In this document: piece by piece, positions 28,033-36,877 of the stretch
Layout: the number at the start of each line of letters is the position of its first letter
How positions within the stretch are numbered: the first letter of the stretch is position 1
NCBI RefSeq assembly: GCF_002007105.1
Contig: NZ_MVBC01000005.1
Span: 124,001 to 188,000, forward strand
Length of the DNA stretch: 64,000 nucleotides
Origin: Hymenobacter sp. CRA2
Lineage (GTDB): Bacteria > Bacteroidota > Bacteroidia > Cytophagales > Hymenobacteraceae
Reading direction: 5' to 3'
Made by a program: the position numbers and the translations under genes
The notes under the pieces: generated by a model
Seen by the model: the letters and a program-made list of their open reading frames with translations, nothing else
What the model was told of the DNA's origin: nothing
Database searches by the model: none

Positions 28033-28467
28033 TCAGTCTGGCAGGTTTTGCTCGATCAGTTCCTGAAACGTAGCAGCCAGCACGTCTTCCTGCTCGCAGT
28101 CGTGGTAAAACACGACAACCAGACCTTGCGCATTGATGATAATCGGGTCGCCGCTGCCCGTCATCGAAACGACGTAGCTACGCTCCAGCACCGGCCACCG
28201 GTCCTGCGGGCGGTAGGCGGCCCGCAAGTCCAGCGTCAGGCCGACGACCGTCGTGTCGGGGAGCATGGCGCAGTTGTTGAAGCCGTACACCGGCACGCCG
28301 ACGTAGCTGCCGCCAAACAGCGCCATAAACTGCCGGTAATCTGCCTCGAACCGGACGCCTAGTCCCTGCTCGGCGCCAGCAAGCTGCGCCTCGGTGGCCG
28401 GCTGGCCGCCAAACAACTTATGCTGCGCCAGAAAGCGCCTCAGCCGCGTTATCAGCTCGGCTTTCAT
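28033..28467 (-). CDS. SMI1/KNR4 (SUKH) family immunity-like protein
   Basis: About 144 residues from the ATG at 28465-28467 (MKAELITRLRRFLAQHKL). The SUKH-fold marks are present: TEAQLAGAEQGLGVRFEADYRQFMALFGGSYVGVPVYGFNN, then a strand-rich middle and the acidic C-terminal helix LAATFQELIEQNL. SUKH proteins are the commonest immunity proteins of polymorphic toxins, notably for nucleases. It is the third gene behind the Rhs toxin. Whether it neutralises this toxin or a foreign one cannot be read from sequence. Confidence 0.8.
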   Translation of the reverse strand: MKAELITRLRRFLAQHKLFGGQPATEAQLAGAEQGLGVRFEADYRQFMALFGGSYVGVPVYGFNNCAMLPDTTVVGLTLDLRAAYRPQDRWPVLERSYVVSMTGSGDPIIINAQGLVVVFYHDCEQEDVLAATFQELIEQNLPD

Positions 28468-28530
28468 AGGCAGACGCGGCAAGCGGCGGAAACCAGCACT
28501 GCCGAGTGCCCATACTGCACGGTCAAGCGT

Positions 28531-28923
28531 CTACGCATTATCGAAGCAGCCCAGGTAGGTCAGGTCGTTGTAGCGCCGCGCGGGGTCTGGCACGACCAGC
28601 CCGGCGTACTCGTAGTAGAACATGGCATTGGCCGCCGTGAGGCCCACTTCCTGGCACCGCGCCTGAATCTGCCCAATGGACCGTGGCGAAGTCGGAATTT
28701 CATCGATGGCCGTTGCCAGACTATCGTCCTCCTCGTTGTAGTACACCCCGATCAGGTCGTCATCGTACCAGGCGAGCTGCAGGTCGTGGTCGAACTGACT
28801 GGCCCCGTGGCCCTGGTCGTGGCCGGCGGGGCTACCGTCGAAGTAGCGCGCAAATTCTTCCCGGCTCTGGGCGGTTTTGCCGAGCCAGACATGAATTTTG
28901 GTGGTGACGTTGTAAGTGCTCAT
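28531..28923 (-). CDS. Imm22-like immunity protein
   Basis: A 130-residue acidic soluble protein. The start TTKIHVWLGKTAQSREEFARYFD, followed by an acidic Tyr-rich part (DDDLIGVYYNEEDDSLATAIDEIP) and MFYYEYAGLVVPDPARRYNDLTYLGCFD, resembles the Imm22 family of toxin immunity proteins. It lies between the two SUKH-type genes in the array downstream of the Rhs toxin. The family call is from pattern memory and is moderate. Confidence 0.62.
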   Translation of the reverse strand: MSTYNVTTKIHVWLGKTAQSREEFARYFDGSPAGHDQGHGASQFDHDLQLAWYDDDLIGVYYNEEDDSLATAIDEIPTSPRSIGQIQARCQEVGLTAANAMFYYEYAGLVVPDPARRYNDLTYLGCFDNA

Positions 28924-29029
28924 GCCGTCAAGGAACTACGGTACTTGTCAGCTGAAGTCAACAGCTGGCCTCCGGTAGCTGGCCTCCCGAAACTGGTTGC
29001 TACGGCAAGCCGGCGCAGGGGCAGCTGGG

Positions 29030-29554
29030 CTAGACCGCGTTGAACGGAAACCTGCTGAACAATCCCTGCTGGATACGTTCCACCTGCTCCACCAAATTCG
29101 CCCGGTAGTCAGGTTTCAGCGTGAAGTCGCGGTTGAAAGCGGCCGGATTTGTTTCGTTTAGTGCGTCGAACTGCCGCCAAAGGTCCGCTAGTACCACCCA
29201 GTCTTCGAGCGTGATATCCAAGCTGACCACGTTTTCCGGGCGGTAATCTTCTTGGTTGTGGTCGTAGAAGCCCACATTGTTGCGCGTCCGGTCCAGCAGC
29301 CAAAAATCTCCCTGCCCGCTGTAGGCAAACACCACCCATTGATCAGCGAAACTGCCGGGCGTGCTGGCCACGTCCTGTGTTTGCTCGGCGGCTACCTCCG
29401 GCTCCAGCAGCTGAAAGTCGTCGGCCAATGCGGCGCCCGCCAGGTTCCGCAGCAGCGGGCCGGCATAATCCGGCAGGCCGGCGGTGTCGGAAGTGGCGTT
29501 GGTGCTGTGTTCCGCCAGAATAGCGGCGTAATCACGCTTTTGAAAGTAGTCCAT
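29030..29554 (-). CDS. SMI1/KNR4-like protein directly behind the Rhs toxin
   Basis: A 174-residue soluble protein. WVVFAYSGQGDFWLLDRTRNNVGFYDHNQEDYRPENVVSLDITLEDWVVLADLWRQF is the characteristic second half of SMI1/KNR4-like (SUKH) immunity proteins, while the N-terminal part is more diverged. Its start lies 14 bases from the stop codon of the Rhs toxin gene, the place where the cognate immunity protein is normally found. It is therefore the best candidate for neutralising the Rhs C-terminal toxin. Confidence 0.72.
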   Translation of the reverse strand: MDYFQKRDYAAILAEHSTNATSDTAGLPDYAGPLLRNLAGAALADDFQLLEPEVAAEQTQDVASTPGSFADQWVVFAYSGQGDFWLLDRTRNNVGFYDHNQEDYRPENVVSLDITLEDWVVLADLWRQFDALNETNPAAFNRDFTLKPDYRANLVEQVERIQQGLFSRFPFNAV

Positions 29555-29568
29555 GAGAAGGATGGGGG

Positions 29569-32500
29569 TTAGCAGGGAGGCGAGGTTCGTTTGCGGGCCC
29601 GGTTACCGGAAATACCCGCCCGGTCGGCAATGTCGTCCAAGTGCTGCTCAATCATGCGCCGGGCCTGGCGTTTCGAGCCGCCAGCCAGCGTTGCCTGATT
29701 CTTGGCCAGCCACTCGCGCCAGTGAGCATTCCATTCCTGGCCCAGCGGGCTGCCTTTGGTATGAATACCGTGGGGGCGCAGAATGTGCTGCTGCGGGGTC
29801 AAATCAAAGAAATATTTCCCGTTGTTGACTTTGATGTTCGCGAGCTTTTTGAAGTCCCCGGCCAGTTGCTCGGGCAAGCCGTGGTGCACCTGCCCGGTGG
29901 ACTTAGTGCCGCTGTACTGCGTCCAGATCCTGCGGAGCGTGCTGGTGGGCGTCTTGGCCAGGCCAAACGGGTCCAGCCACACCAGCGGATCGGCTACGTA
30001 GCCGTACAGCTCCAGGCCGCCAGCCAGCCGGATGGGGTCCTGGCTGATGTAGAGGCCGGCCGCCGGGTCGTAGTAGCGGAAGCGGTTGTAGTAGAGGCCC
30101 GTTTCGACGTCTTCGTACTGCCCTTGGTAGCGGAACGGGCAAGCGCCAGCCTGACCGGCCGCGCCCGGCCGAACGCGGCCATAGGTATCCAGCTCGGCCT
30201 GCCAGGTCAGGCGGCCATCGGGCTCGTACATCTCCAGCGGCGTGCCTTGGTAGTCGCATACGATACCTTGGGAGGCGGCACCCTGCAGCTTGGCCACCGG
30301 GGCAAAGGAGTCTTCCTCGAACAGCCACGTCACCAGGTCAGCTTCCGGACGGGCGGCGGTTTCCGGCTCCGTCCACTCGTGCAGCGGCTGGTCGCCGTTC
30401 CACACCCAGCGCGTGAGCTGCTGCCGGTACGATTTGCTGACGCGGCGGCCCAGCGCATCGTAGGCAAAGCGCACCTGCTCCCCGTCGGGGCGCAGCACTT
30501 CGGTCAGGTAGCCGGCGCCGTTCCACTGGTAGGTCCATTCCTCGCCCGCCGCCGTCACTTTCCGCTGCAGATTGCCGGTCGCGTCGTACTCGTAGCGCGT
30601 GCCTCCGGCTTCCAGCAGCTGCCCAGCCGGGCCGTAGCGCCGGTCCAGGGCGCTGGCGCCGGCGAAGAGGTTGCCCACCGCGTCGGCGTAGCGGCGTTGC
30701 TGAGTGCCGTCGGCAAAGGTGGCCGCCGTCAGGTGGCCCCGGGCATCGTGCCCGAAGCGCGTGAGCCCACTGCGGCTGTCCTGAATCTGGGCCAGGCGGT
30801 CGGCGGGCTGCCAGCCGTAGCTGCGCACCCGTTCGGGGCTTCCCGGCCCCGTGCCGATGCGCTGCTCCGTGGGGCGGCCCAGCGCGTCGTGCTTCCAGCG
30901 GCTGCGCACCCGGCTGAACGTGCGTTGCAGCTCCAGGCCCTGCGCGTCGCGCTCAAACCGTACCTGCCAGCGGTTGGCTTCGATGCGCGCCAGGTGGCCA
31001 CCGGCATCGTGGTCGAAGCGCACGTCGGCGCCGAGCGTGGACTGCAGGCGCACGCGGCGTCCCGGCGCGTCGTAGCTGCTGCTGACCGCGTGCGGGCCTT
31101 GGGTTTCGGTGAGCACGCGCCCCAGCACGTCGCGCTCAAACTGCACCGTGCCCCACTGATTGGTGGCTTCGAGCAGGTGCCCGTCGGGGCGGTAGCGGAA
31201 CGTTTCCCGGCTGCCGTCGGCGTGGGTGACTTCCTCGATGCGGCCGGCGCGGTCATACGCGTAGCGAGTACGCTGGCCCGAGGGCAGCAGCAGCTCCACC
31301 ACGTGGCCACCGGCGTCGCGCAGGTAGCGGTGGGTGCTCCCGTCGAAGCTGGTTTCGCTGAGCACGTCGCCCACGGGGTCCAGCTCGAACCGGTACGTGA
31401 GCCCGTGCTCATTGACGACGGCGCGCAGGCGCTGCTCGGAGTCGTACAGCAGCTCGACGGCCGTACCGGCCTCCACGCGGCGAATCAGCCGGCCCATGCC
31501 CTGGTAGACGTAGCGCACGTCCTGGTGCCGGTCGTGGTAATGTACCACGTTGTCGAACGCGTCGTAGGTAAGCGTGCGCACGTTGCCATCGGGCTCGTAC
31601 ACCTTCACCGGGCGGCCGAGCAGGTCGTATTCCTGCCATTGCACGTTGCCCCGCGCGTCGGTGGTTTTGAGCGCCCGGCCCCAGCCGTCGTACAGCCAAC
31701 GGGTGCGCTGGCCAGCGGGGGTGTACTCTTCCACCAGGTTGCCGGCATCGTCGTAGCGCCGCTCCCCGGGCTGCGGGCCGGCATCGGCGATTCGCCGCAG
31801 CAGGCCGTGCTCGTAGGTGTAGCGCGTTACGTTGCCCAGTGGGTCGGTGCTTTCGAGCAGGTTGCCCGCGGCGTCGTAACGCCACTGCCACTCGCCCCCG
31901 GCGGCATCGGTTGCGGCCACGGGCCGGTCGGCCGCGTCGTAGCTGAATTGCAGAGCCGCGCCATCGGCCTTGGTCAGCTGAATGGTGTTGCCGCGCTCAT
32001 CGTACTGAAAGAGCGTCTGATTGCCCAGCGCGTCGGTTTCGCTCAGCAGCTCGTTGTACTCGTTGTACGCGGTGAGCGTCACCCCGCCGCGGGCGTCGAT
32101 GGTTTCTTCCACCAGCCCGTTTTCGTTGCCGACGTAGGTGGTGGCGTGGCCCAGCGAGTCGGTGACGACGGTGCGGTGGGCGTCCACGTCGTAGCGCAGC
32201 TGGTGGTCGTAGATGCCACCGTCGCCCCAGGTGCGCACGCAGCGCGCCTCAGGGCCGCTGCCCTCGTACTGGAAGTAGAAGTTCAGGCCGTGCTTGAACG
32301 TTTCCTGCACCAGCAGGCGGTTGTCGTAGCGGTAGTGGGCGGCCTGCCCGAGGGCATCCAGGGCGCTGACCAGCTCGCCGCGGCGGTTGTAGCGGTACTC
32401 CACCAGCCGCACCGTTTGCCGCGGCTCGGTGGGGTGCGGCGCCTTGATGTGCAGAATACGTCCCTGCGAATCGGTACTGACCTGCAGCAGGCGGTGGGCA

Positions 32501-33723
32501 CTGTCCTCGATTTCGGTCAAATAGCCAGCTCCGTCGTAGCGGAAGCGGATGCTGAACCCGTTAGGGTGCTCAATGGCGGCCAAGGGCATGACCTCGTCGC
32601 CGCGGTTCGGGCCAAAGCGGTAGGTCAAGTTCTGGGCGTGGTCGACGACGGCGTAGCCCTGCTCGTCGCGCAGCAGCGTGAGCTTTTCCAGACGGTTGTA
32701 GTCCTGCCCGCCCAGTGGTACTAGGTCGAAAGCAATGCCGCGGCCGTCGGCCGCCCGAAACGCCACCACCTGCTGCTCGGCCTCGACGCACAAGGCCATG
32801 TCGTAGCTGTGGTGCCAGCCGTGGCCCAGCGGGCCATCGTGAATAGAGGTTGAGTTCCAGAGCCGCTCCCAGCGCAGCGGAATCGGGCCGGCCAGCTCAA
32901 AATCAACGGCTTCGGTGTAGAGGTAGCCGCTGATGACGTCGACGGGGTGGCCTGTGACGGTGCACAGGGTGCGGTTGGCCAGGCGGCAGGCGCGCTCGGA
33001 GAGGTTGAGCCGCTTCATGGCCTTCTGCGCAAACTGGCCCAGCCGCTTGACCACGGCCCCGCCCAGCTTGTTCATCACGTAATTGATGGCCAGCTCCTTG
33101 ACCACTTCGCCTACGATGCTCAGGCCGTTTTGCAGGCTCGGGTCGCGGACAAAGCTGGTGACGCCCTTGGTTATGGCCGCCGCCGAAGCCAGCACGGTAC
33201 TGGCCGTAATAAGGTGGCCGCCGCCGGCAATCATGGCCGCGCCGAGCGGAGCCGCCACGCCGGTGGCGCAGAGCACCGCCCCGCCCACGGCCATGGCCAC
33301 TCCGCCCCAGAAAGCCCAGGTAGAAGCCTCCATAGCCGCGTCGGCCGCCGCGTCTATCTGGTCCAGCTTCTGGTCCAGCTCCACGGCCGCTGTGGCATCG
33401 GCCTTGGTGAAGTGAATGGCCATTTTGCCGCCCACCCCGCACATGCATTTGCTGGTATCGAGCAAGGGCCGGGCGCCCAGCACCGTCAGGCCGTCCTCCA
33501 TCACCCGTTCCCACATCACCGGGGCCGGCATGCAGGGCGTGCGCGTAACGCTGCACACCCCAAAGGGCAGGATGTTGACCATGGGTACCTTGTCCAGCTC
33601 GTTAGCGAAATGCTCGTCGTAGAGCTGCACGGGCTTGGGCGTCACCATGAAGCGCGACGGGGTTACGCCCTTGTCGCAGGTGAGCCATACCCCGTTCATT
33701 ACGTACTTATCACCTGTTGCCAT
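29569..33723 (-). CDS. T6SS PAAR-like/Rhs polymorphic toxin with nuclease-like C-terminus
   Basis: A 1384-residue protein. Residues 1-115 are a DUF4280/PAAR-like tip domain with conserved cysteines (CSVTRTPCMPAP, KCMCGVGGK). A hydrophobic segment spans about 140-195 (TM-like, as in Rhs effectors), followed by DUF6531 (about 260-335, GHPVDVISGYLY) and a long series of YD/Rhs repeats. The Rhs core ends with LYYNRFRYYDPAAGLYISQDPI and WLDPFGLAKT (1251-1258). The last 126 residues are the toxin: VHHGLPEQLAGDF, QQHILRPHGIH and EWNAHWREWL resemble the DUF2380/HNH-like His-rich nuclease group. It is loaded by the upstream VgrG/276-residue pair; candidate immunity genes follow downstream. Confidence 0.88.
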   Translation of the reverse strand: MATGDKYVMNGVWLTCDKGVTPSRFMVTPKPVQLYDEHFANELDKVPMVNILPFGVCSVTRTPCMPAPVMWERVMEDGLTVLGARPLLDTSKCMCGVGGKMAIHFTKADATAAVELDQKLDQIDAAADAAMEASTWAFWGGVAMAVGGAVLCATGVAAPLGAAMIAGGGHLITASTVLASAAAITKGVTSFVRDPSLQNGLSIVGEVVKELAINYVMNKLGGAVVKRLGQFAQKAMKRLNLSERACRLANRTLCTVTGHPVDVISGYLYTEAVDFELAGPIPLRWERLWNSTSIHDGPLGHGWHHSYDMALCVEAEQQVVAFRAADGRGIAFDLVPLGGQDYNRLEKLTLLRDEQGYAVVDHAQNLTYRFGPNRGDEVMPLAAIEHPNGFSIRFRYDGAGYLTEIEDSAHRLLQVSTDSQGRILHIKAPHPTEPRQTVRLVEYRYNRRGELVSALDALGQAAHYRYDNRLLVQETFKHGLNFYFQYEGSGPEARCVRTWGDGGIYDHQLRYDVDAHRTVVTDSLGHATTYVGNENGLVEETIDARGGVTLTAYNEYNELLSETDALGNQTLFQYDERGNTIQLTKADGAALQFSYDAADRPVAATDAAGGEWQWRYDAAGNLLESTDPLGNVTRYTYEHGLLRRIADAGPQPGERRYDDAGNLVEEYTPAGQRTRWLYDGWGRALKTTDARGNVQWQEYDLLGRPVKVYEPDGNVRTLTYDAFDNVVHYHDRHQDVRYVYQGMGRLIRRVEAGTAVELLYDSEQRLRAVVNEHGLTYRFELDPVGDVLSETSFDGSTHRYLRDAGGHVVELLLPSGQRTRYAYDRAGRIEEVTHADGSRETFRYRPDGHLLEATNQWGTVQFERDVLGRVLTETQGPHAVSSSYDAPGRRVRLQSTLGADVRFDHDAGGHLARIEANRWQVRFERDAQGLELQRTFSRVRSRWKHDALGRPTEQRIGTGPGSPERVRSYGWQPADRLAQIQDSRSGLTRFGHDARGHLTAATFADGTQQRRYADAVGNLFAGASALDRRYGPAGQLLEAGGTRYEYDATGNLQRKVTAAGEEWTYQWNGAGYLTEVLRPDGEQVRFAYDALGRRVSKSYRQQLTRWVWNGDQPLHEWTEPETAARPEADLVTWLFEEDSFAPVAKLQGAASQGIVCDYQGTPLEMYEPDGRLTWQAELDTYGRVRPGAAGQAGACPFRYQGQYEDVETGLYYNRFRYYDPAAGLYISQDPIRLAGGLELYGYVADPLVWLDPFGLAKTPTSTLRRIWTQYSGTKSTGQVHHGLPEQLAGDFKKLANIKVNNGKYFFDLTPQQHILRPHGIHTKGSPLGQEWNAHWREWLAKNQATLAGGSKRQARRMIEQHLDDIADRAGISGNRARKRTSPPC

Positions 33724-33783
33724 AGCTGGTAGTGGTAGGAGGGAATGGAGCGGAAAAGGTCAAAAAGCAGCCCGCCGGGCATG

Positions 33784-34614
33784 CTAGCTCACGGTTTGTA
33801 GCTCATGCTCAACTTCGTTGAGGTAGATGCCGGGCACCTCGGCGCGCAGCTGCTGCCGGGCCGTCACCAGCCAGCCGGCCGCGTCCAGCTCGTAGCGTTC
33901 CTGGCAGGTGGCCTGCATATCCACGCGCAGCAGCGGGTTATCTGCCATGGTGCGGAACAGGCGGCGCAGGTCGTCGTCGCGGAAGGCCGCTTCGTGCAGG
34001 CCGCCTTCTACTTCCAACGCCAGGTGGCCGGGCGTAGCGGGCTCGGCGGCGCGGGTGCTGGTTTGCAAGGGCAGGCTTACCTGGTTAATGAACTGCTCCA
34101 GCACCCGGGTACCGGGCACGGGCGCGTCGGGGGCGTAGCCGTAGCCGTAGAGGCCGCTGAGCAGCACGCCGTGCAGGCCCTTGTGGCGCAGGGTTTTCTC
34201 GAATACGCCCTCGGCCCGCAGGTTCTGCTCAAACGACTCGAAGAACGTCTTGGGAAAATAGTCGCGGTACTTGCGCACCACGTCGGGCTTGATGCGTTGC
34301 CAGGTGCGCAGCATATCCGGCTTGTTTTCGATGCGCTCCAGCCGGCCGTACAGGTCCGTCTGCACCACCAGCGTGTTGCTGACCTGGTTCAGGTCGGTGG
34401 CCAGCTGGTGGAAGAAGGTCGGGTTGTCGACGCGGAAGCTGAGCACTTCCAGCTTGAGGCGGTAGGTATTGTTGGGTTTGCGCTCCAGCAGCGTCTGCCG
34501 GGCCGTGGTGTGGTAGGTGTTCTGCTCGGCCTTTTGGTTCATGCGCATCTGCGAGGTGGTTTTCAGCTCGTAGGTGCGCGGTTCCTGCAGGGCCAGGGCG
34601 AGGGGCAACGACAT
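33784..34614 (-). CDS. Unrecognised protein between vgrG and the Rhs toxin (adaptor candidate)
   Basis: A 276-residue soluble protein without signal peptide or membrane segment. It opens MSLPLALALQEPRTYELKT, continues with polar YHTTARQTLLERKPNNTYRLKLEVLSFRVDNPTFFHQLATDLNQVSN, then a helix-rich centre (RKYRDYFPKTFFESFEQNLR), a glycine-rich loop (LLSGLYGYGYAP) and a strand-rich end (ATCQERYELDAAGWLVTARQQL). I cannot name a domain. It lies 11 bases after vgrG and 60 bases before the Rhs gene. In other T6SS loci this slot holds an effector adaptor or chaperone, so that role is inferred from position. Confidence 0.6.
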   Translation of the reverse strand: MSLPLALALQEPRTYELKTTSQMRMNQKAEQNTYHTTARQTLLERKPNNTYRLKLEVLSFRVDNPTFFHQLATDLNQVSNTLVVQTDLYGRLERIENKPDMLRTWQRIKPDVVRKYRDYFPKTFFESFEQNLRAEGVFEKTLRHKGLHGVLLSGLYGYGYAPDAPVPGTRVLEQFINQVSLPLQTSTRAAEPATPGHLALEVEGGLHEAAFRDDDLRRLFRTMADNPLLRVDMQATCQERYELDAAGWLVTARQQLRAEVPGIYLNEVEHELQTVS

Positions 34615-34625
34615 AAATGGCGGAC

Positions 34626-36449
34626 TTAGTGAATCTTGGTGCGGCCCGAGCTGATGCTGGCCTTGCTGCCGCCGTTGACGTCGAGCGAGGAGTTGGCGGC
34701 AATTTTCATTGTGTCGCCGGCCTGAATGGAGGTGGCCTTGCCGTTCATGTCGACTTTGTCGCTGCCGGTCATGGCTATTTCCTTGGCCGTCTTCGTGATT
34801 TTCTTTTTGGCGTTGATGGTCACGTTTTCGGCCGTCAGCGTGATGTCCTTGGTGGCCGTGAGCGTGATGTTGCCGCCGGCCGTCAGGCTGATGGGGCCAT
34901 TGCTCTTGATGCTCACGCTGCCGTCGCCCTTAAAGCCGACTTCGATAGCCGTGCCCTTGTTGTTGGAGTTGGAAATAAGGATTTTCTGCTCACCCTGCGT
35001 GTCCGACATCACAAACTTGTTGCCGCCCGCCGTCTGCATGCCTTTGAGGTTGTTCTGCGGGTTGGTGTACTTGGCGCCCTGCTTGTTCTGGGCGTGAAAC
35101 AGGTTGCCGAGCACCACCGGCTGCTCGGCACGGTGCTGCTCGTAGTGCACCAGCACCTGCGAGCCGACTTCGGGCGTAAACAGCTGCCCTTTTCCGTCGC
35201 CGGCGTAGGGCGTGAGCACCCGCAGCCAGATGCTTTCGGCGTTGGTGGGCTTCTCCACCGGCCAGTAGTAGCGCACCCGCACCCGCCCGATTTTCTGCGG
35301 GTCCTGCACGTCAATAACCTCGGCCAGCTCCGGCAAACCGGGCTGGGGGCGCACGTTGGGGTTAGCGGGGGGCAGCTCCAGGGAGTGAAGCACGGCCGTG
35401 AAGGAGTTGGTGTAGTTGCCGGTGTAGTCCACGTCGTGGCTGATGCTCACGATGCGGTACTTGCCCAAGCTGTCCACGTTCAGGTTGTCGCTGCCCAGGC
35501 CCTCGGCCGAGGCATCGATGAGCGTGCCCAGGCGCAGGTCGGGGTTTTCGCTGCGGCCGCGAAACACGAGCGAACCGGCCGCCAGGGCTGCGCCGGCAGA
35601 TTTTGCAGCGTCCTCCACCTCGTTGCGGCTCTGCGCGGGCAGGGGCGGGCGAGCGTGGGAGGGCTGGGAGAAGACGTCGTTGGCCGTCTGCAGGGCAAAC
35701 TGCGCGTACTGGTTCGAGCCGATGCCATTGGCCGTGGCGGGGTTGGTGCCGTCCCAGTGCTGGTGCTGGGCGGGGTCGTAACTGTGCAGGGCCACCTTGG
35801 CGGGCCGGATGGCGGCTTCGAGCTGGAAGGAGCTCCAGTGCCGGTTCATTTCCAGCTGCACCGTGCCGCTCTGTTCGGGCAAGCCGAATTGCAGCTTGGT
35901 GCCGTCGTAAAAAAACCATTCGTGGCACTCGGCCATCAGGCGGTTCAGAAAGTCGAAGTTGCTTTCGTTGTACTGCACCACATAGGGCAGCGGGCCCTTG
36001 CTCTTCAGGTTCTTGCTCGTGGGCAGCAGATTGGCCTTGTAGGGCTGCAGCACCTGCCCGATAATGCCGTCGAGCGTCTGATTCACGAAGGTGCGCTTCT
36101 GCACGCCGTCGGTGAGTAGCACGCTGGGGCTGTAGCCGCGGATGAGGAAGCTGCCGGTGTAGTCGTTGTCGCTGGCCACCACCAGGTCCGTCACGAAGCC
36201 GGTGAAGGCGAACTTGCTGCCGGTGCCGGTAGCGTCGGGCGTGAGCGAGAAGGCAATGGGCTTGCCCACCAGCTCGCGGTGGGCCTTCTGCATGAAGCCC
36301 GCCTTGCGGCTTTCGAGGTAGTCAAAGGGCACGCTGATTTCGAAGGAGTGGTGCGTGTGCAAATCCTGGGAAATGCGCACGTAGTTGTACTCCGACAACG
36401 GCGCCGAGCTGTCTTTCGGCTGGATGATCAACTTTACCTGACGCGCCAT
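34626..36449 (-). CDS. tssI: T6SS spike protein VgrG/TssI
   Basis: A 607-residue VgrG. The N-terminal gp27-like part is beta-rich (KLIIQPKDSSAPLSEYNYVRISQDLHTHHSFEISVPF, and VVASDNDYTGSFLIRGYSPSVLLTDG). The gp5-like OB segment holds QKIGRVRVRYYWPVEKPTNAESIWLRVLTPYAGDGKGQLFTPEVGSQVLVHYEQ. The last 110 residues form a beta-helix (SIKSNGPISLTAGGNITLTATKDITLTAENVTINAKKKITKT), the needle. There is no catalytic extension, so it is a structural spike that carries the PAAR-Rhs toxin. The promoter side has a motif shared with the TssD-lipase operon (36481-36489). Confidence 0.93.
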   Translation of the reverse strand: MARQVKLIIQPKDSSAPLSEYNYVRISQDLHTHHSFEISVPFDYLESRKAGFMQKAHRELVGKPIAFSLTPDATGTGSKFAFTGFVTDLVVASDNDYTGSFLIRGYSPSVLLTDGVQKRTFVNQTLDGIIGQVLQPYKANLLPTSKNLKSKGPLPYVVQYNESNFDFLNRLMAECHEWFFYDGTKLQFGLPEQSGTVQLEMNRHWSSFQLEAAIRPAKVALHSYDPAQHQHWDGTNPATANGIGSNQYAQFALQTANDVFSQPSHARPPLPAQSRNEVEDAAKSAGAALAAGSLVFRGRSENPDLRLGTLIDASAEGLGSDNLNVDSLGKYRIVSISHDVDYTGNYTNSFTAVLHSLELPPANPNVRPQPGLPELAEVIDVQDPQKIGRVRVRYYWPVEKPTNAESIWLRVLTPYAGDGKGQLFTPEVGSQVLVHYEQHRAEQPVVLGNLFHAQNKQGAKYTNPQNNLKGMQTAGGNKFVMSDTQGEQKILISNSNNKGTAIEVGFKGDGSVSIKSNGPISLTAGGNITLTATKDITLTAENVTINAKKKITKTAKEIAMTGSDKVDMNGKATSIQAGDTMKIAANSSLDVNGGSKASISSGRTKIH

Positions 36450-36877
36450 AACAGTTGATTGTTAAAACGATGGACAATGCCAATGTAGTAGGATTCGGCT
36501 TGTAAGAACCGGCCAACGGTTCGCCACGGGCCGCGAAGCTCGGCTGTAGAAGCACTGGTTCCAGTGCCCGGGCCGGGACGGAGTGAGTGTTCTGCAGCAG
36601 GGCAAAAAGCCGTTTTGGCGGGGCCTACAGGTTCTTGGGGTAGTCTTAGCTGAGCCGCTGACGATAATACGCATCCTGCGCAGGGCCCTGCCGAAGGGCG
36701 GGCGCCGGGCCCGTGGCGGGCAGCAGGGAGAGGCGGGGCCGCGTGTCGCGGCAGCTGGCCCGGCCACTGCGGTTCAATGGCGGCGCGGGGGCGTTCGGGC
36801 AGGATGAGCAGAGAGTTGTTTTCATAGGGGAGAGGAGGCGTTGGTATGGCGTGGCAGAGGAGGGCGCAAATGCTGCC
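36450..36877. promoter_or_regulatory. Region upstream of vgrG with a TACATTGGC element
   Basis: The 428 bases between vgrG and the stop of the 143-residue gene hold no clear gene. On the minus strand the sequence TACATTGGC (36479-36487) sits about 30 bases before the vgrG start, where a Bacteroidota -7 box (TAnnTTTG, relaxed) is expected. The same string with one change (TATATTGGC) occurs twice before the TssD-lipase gene. It may mark a shared promoter or regulator site; this has not been tested. Confidence 0.3.

Noticed and set aside
29641-32724. A 1027-codon open frame on the plus strand opposite the Rhs gene
   Set aside because: It is a shadow of the GC-rich Rhs coding strand; its product is a Val/Ala/Gly/Arg-rich string without domains.
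34617-36119. A 500-codon plus-strand open frame opposite vgrG
   Set aside because: Antisense to a clear VgrG; composition is typical of a shadow frame in a high-GC genome.
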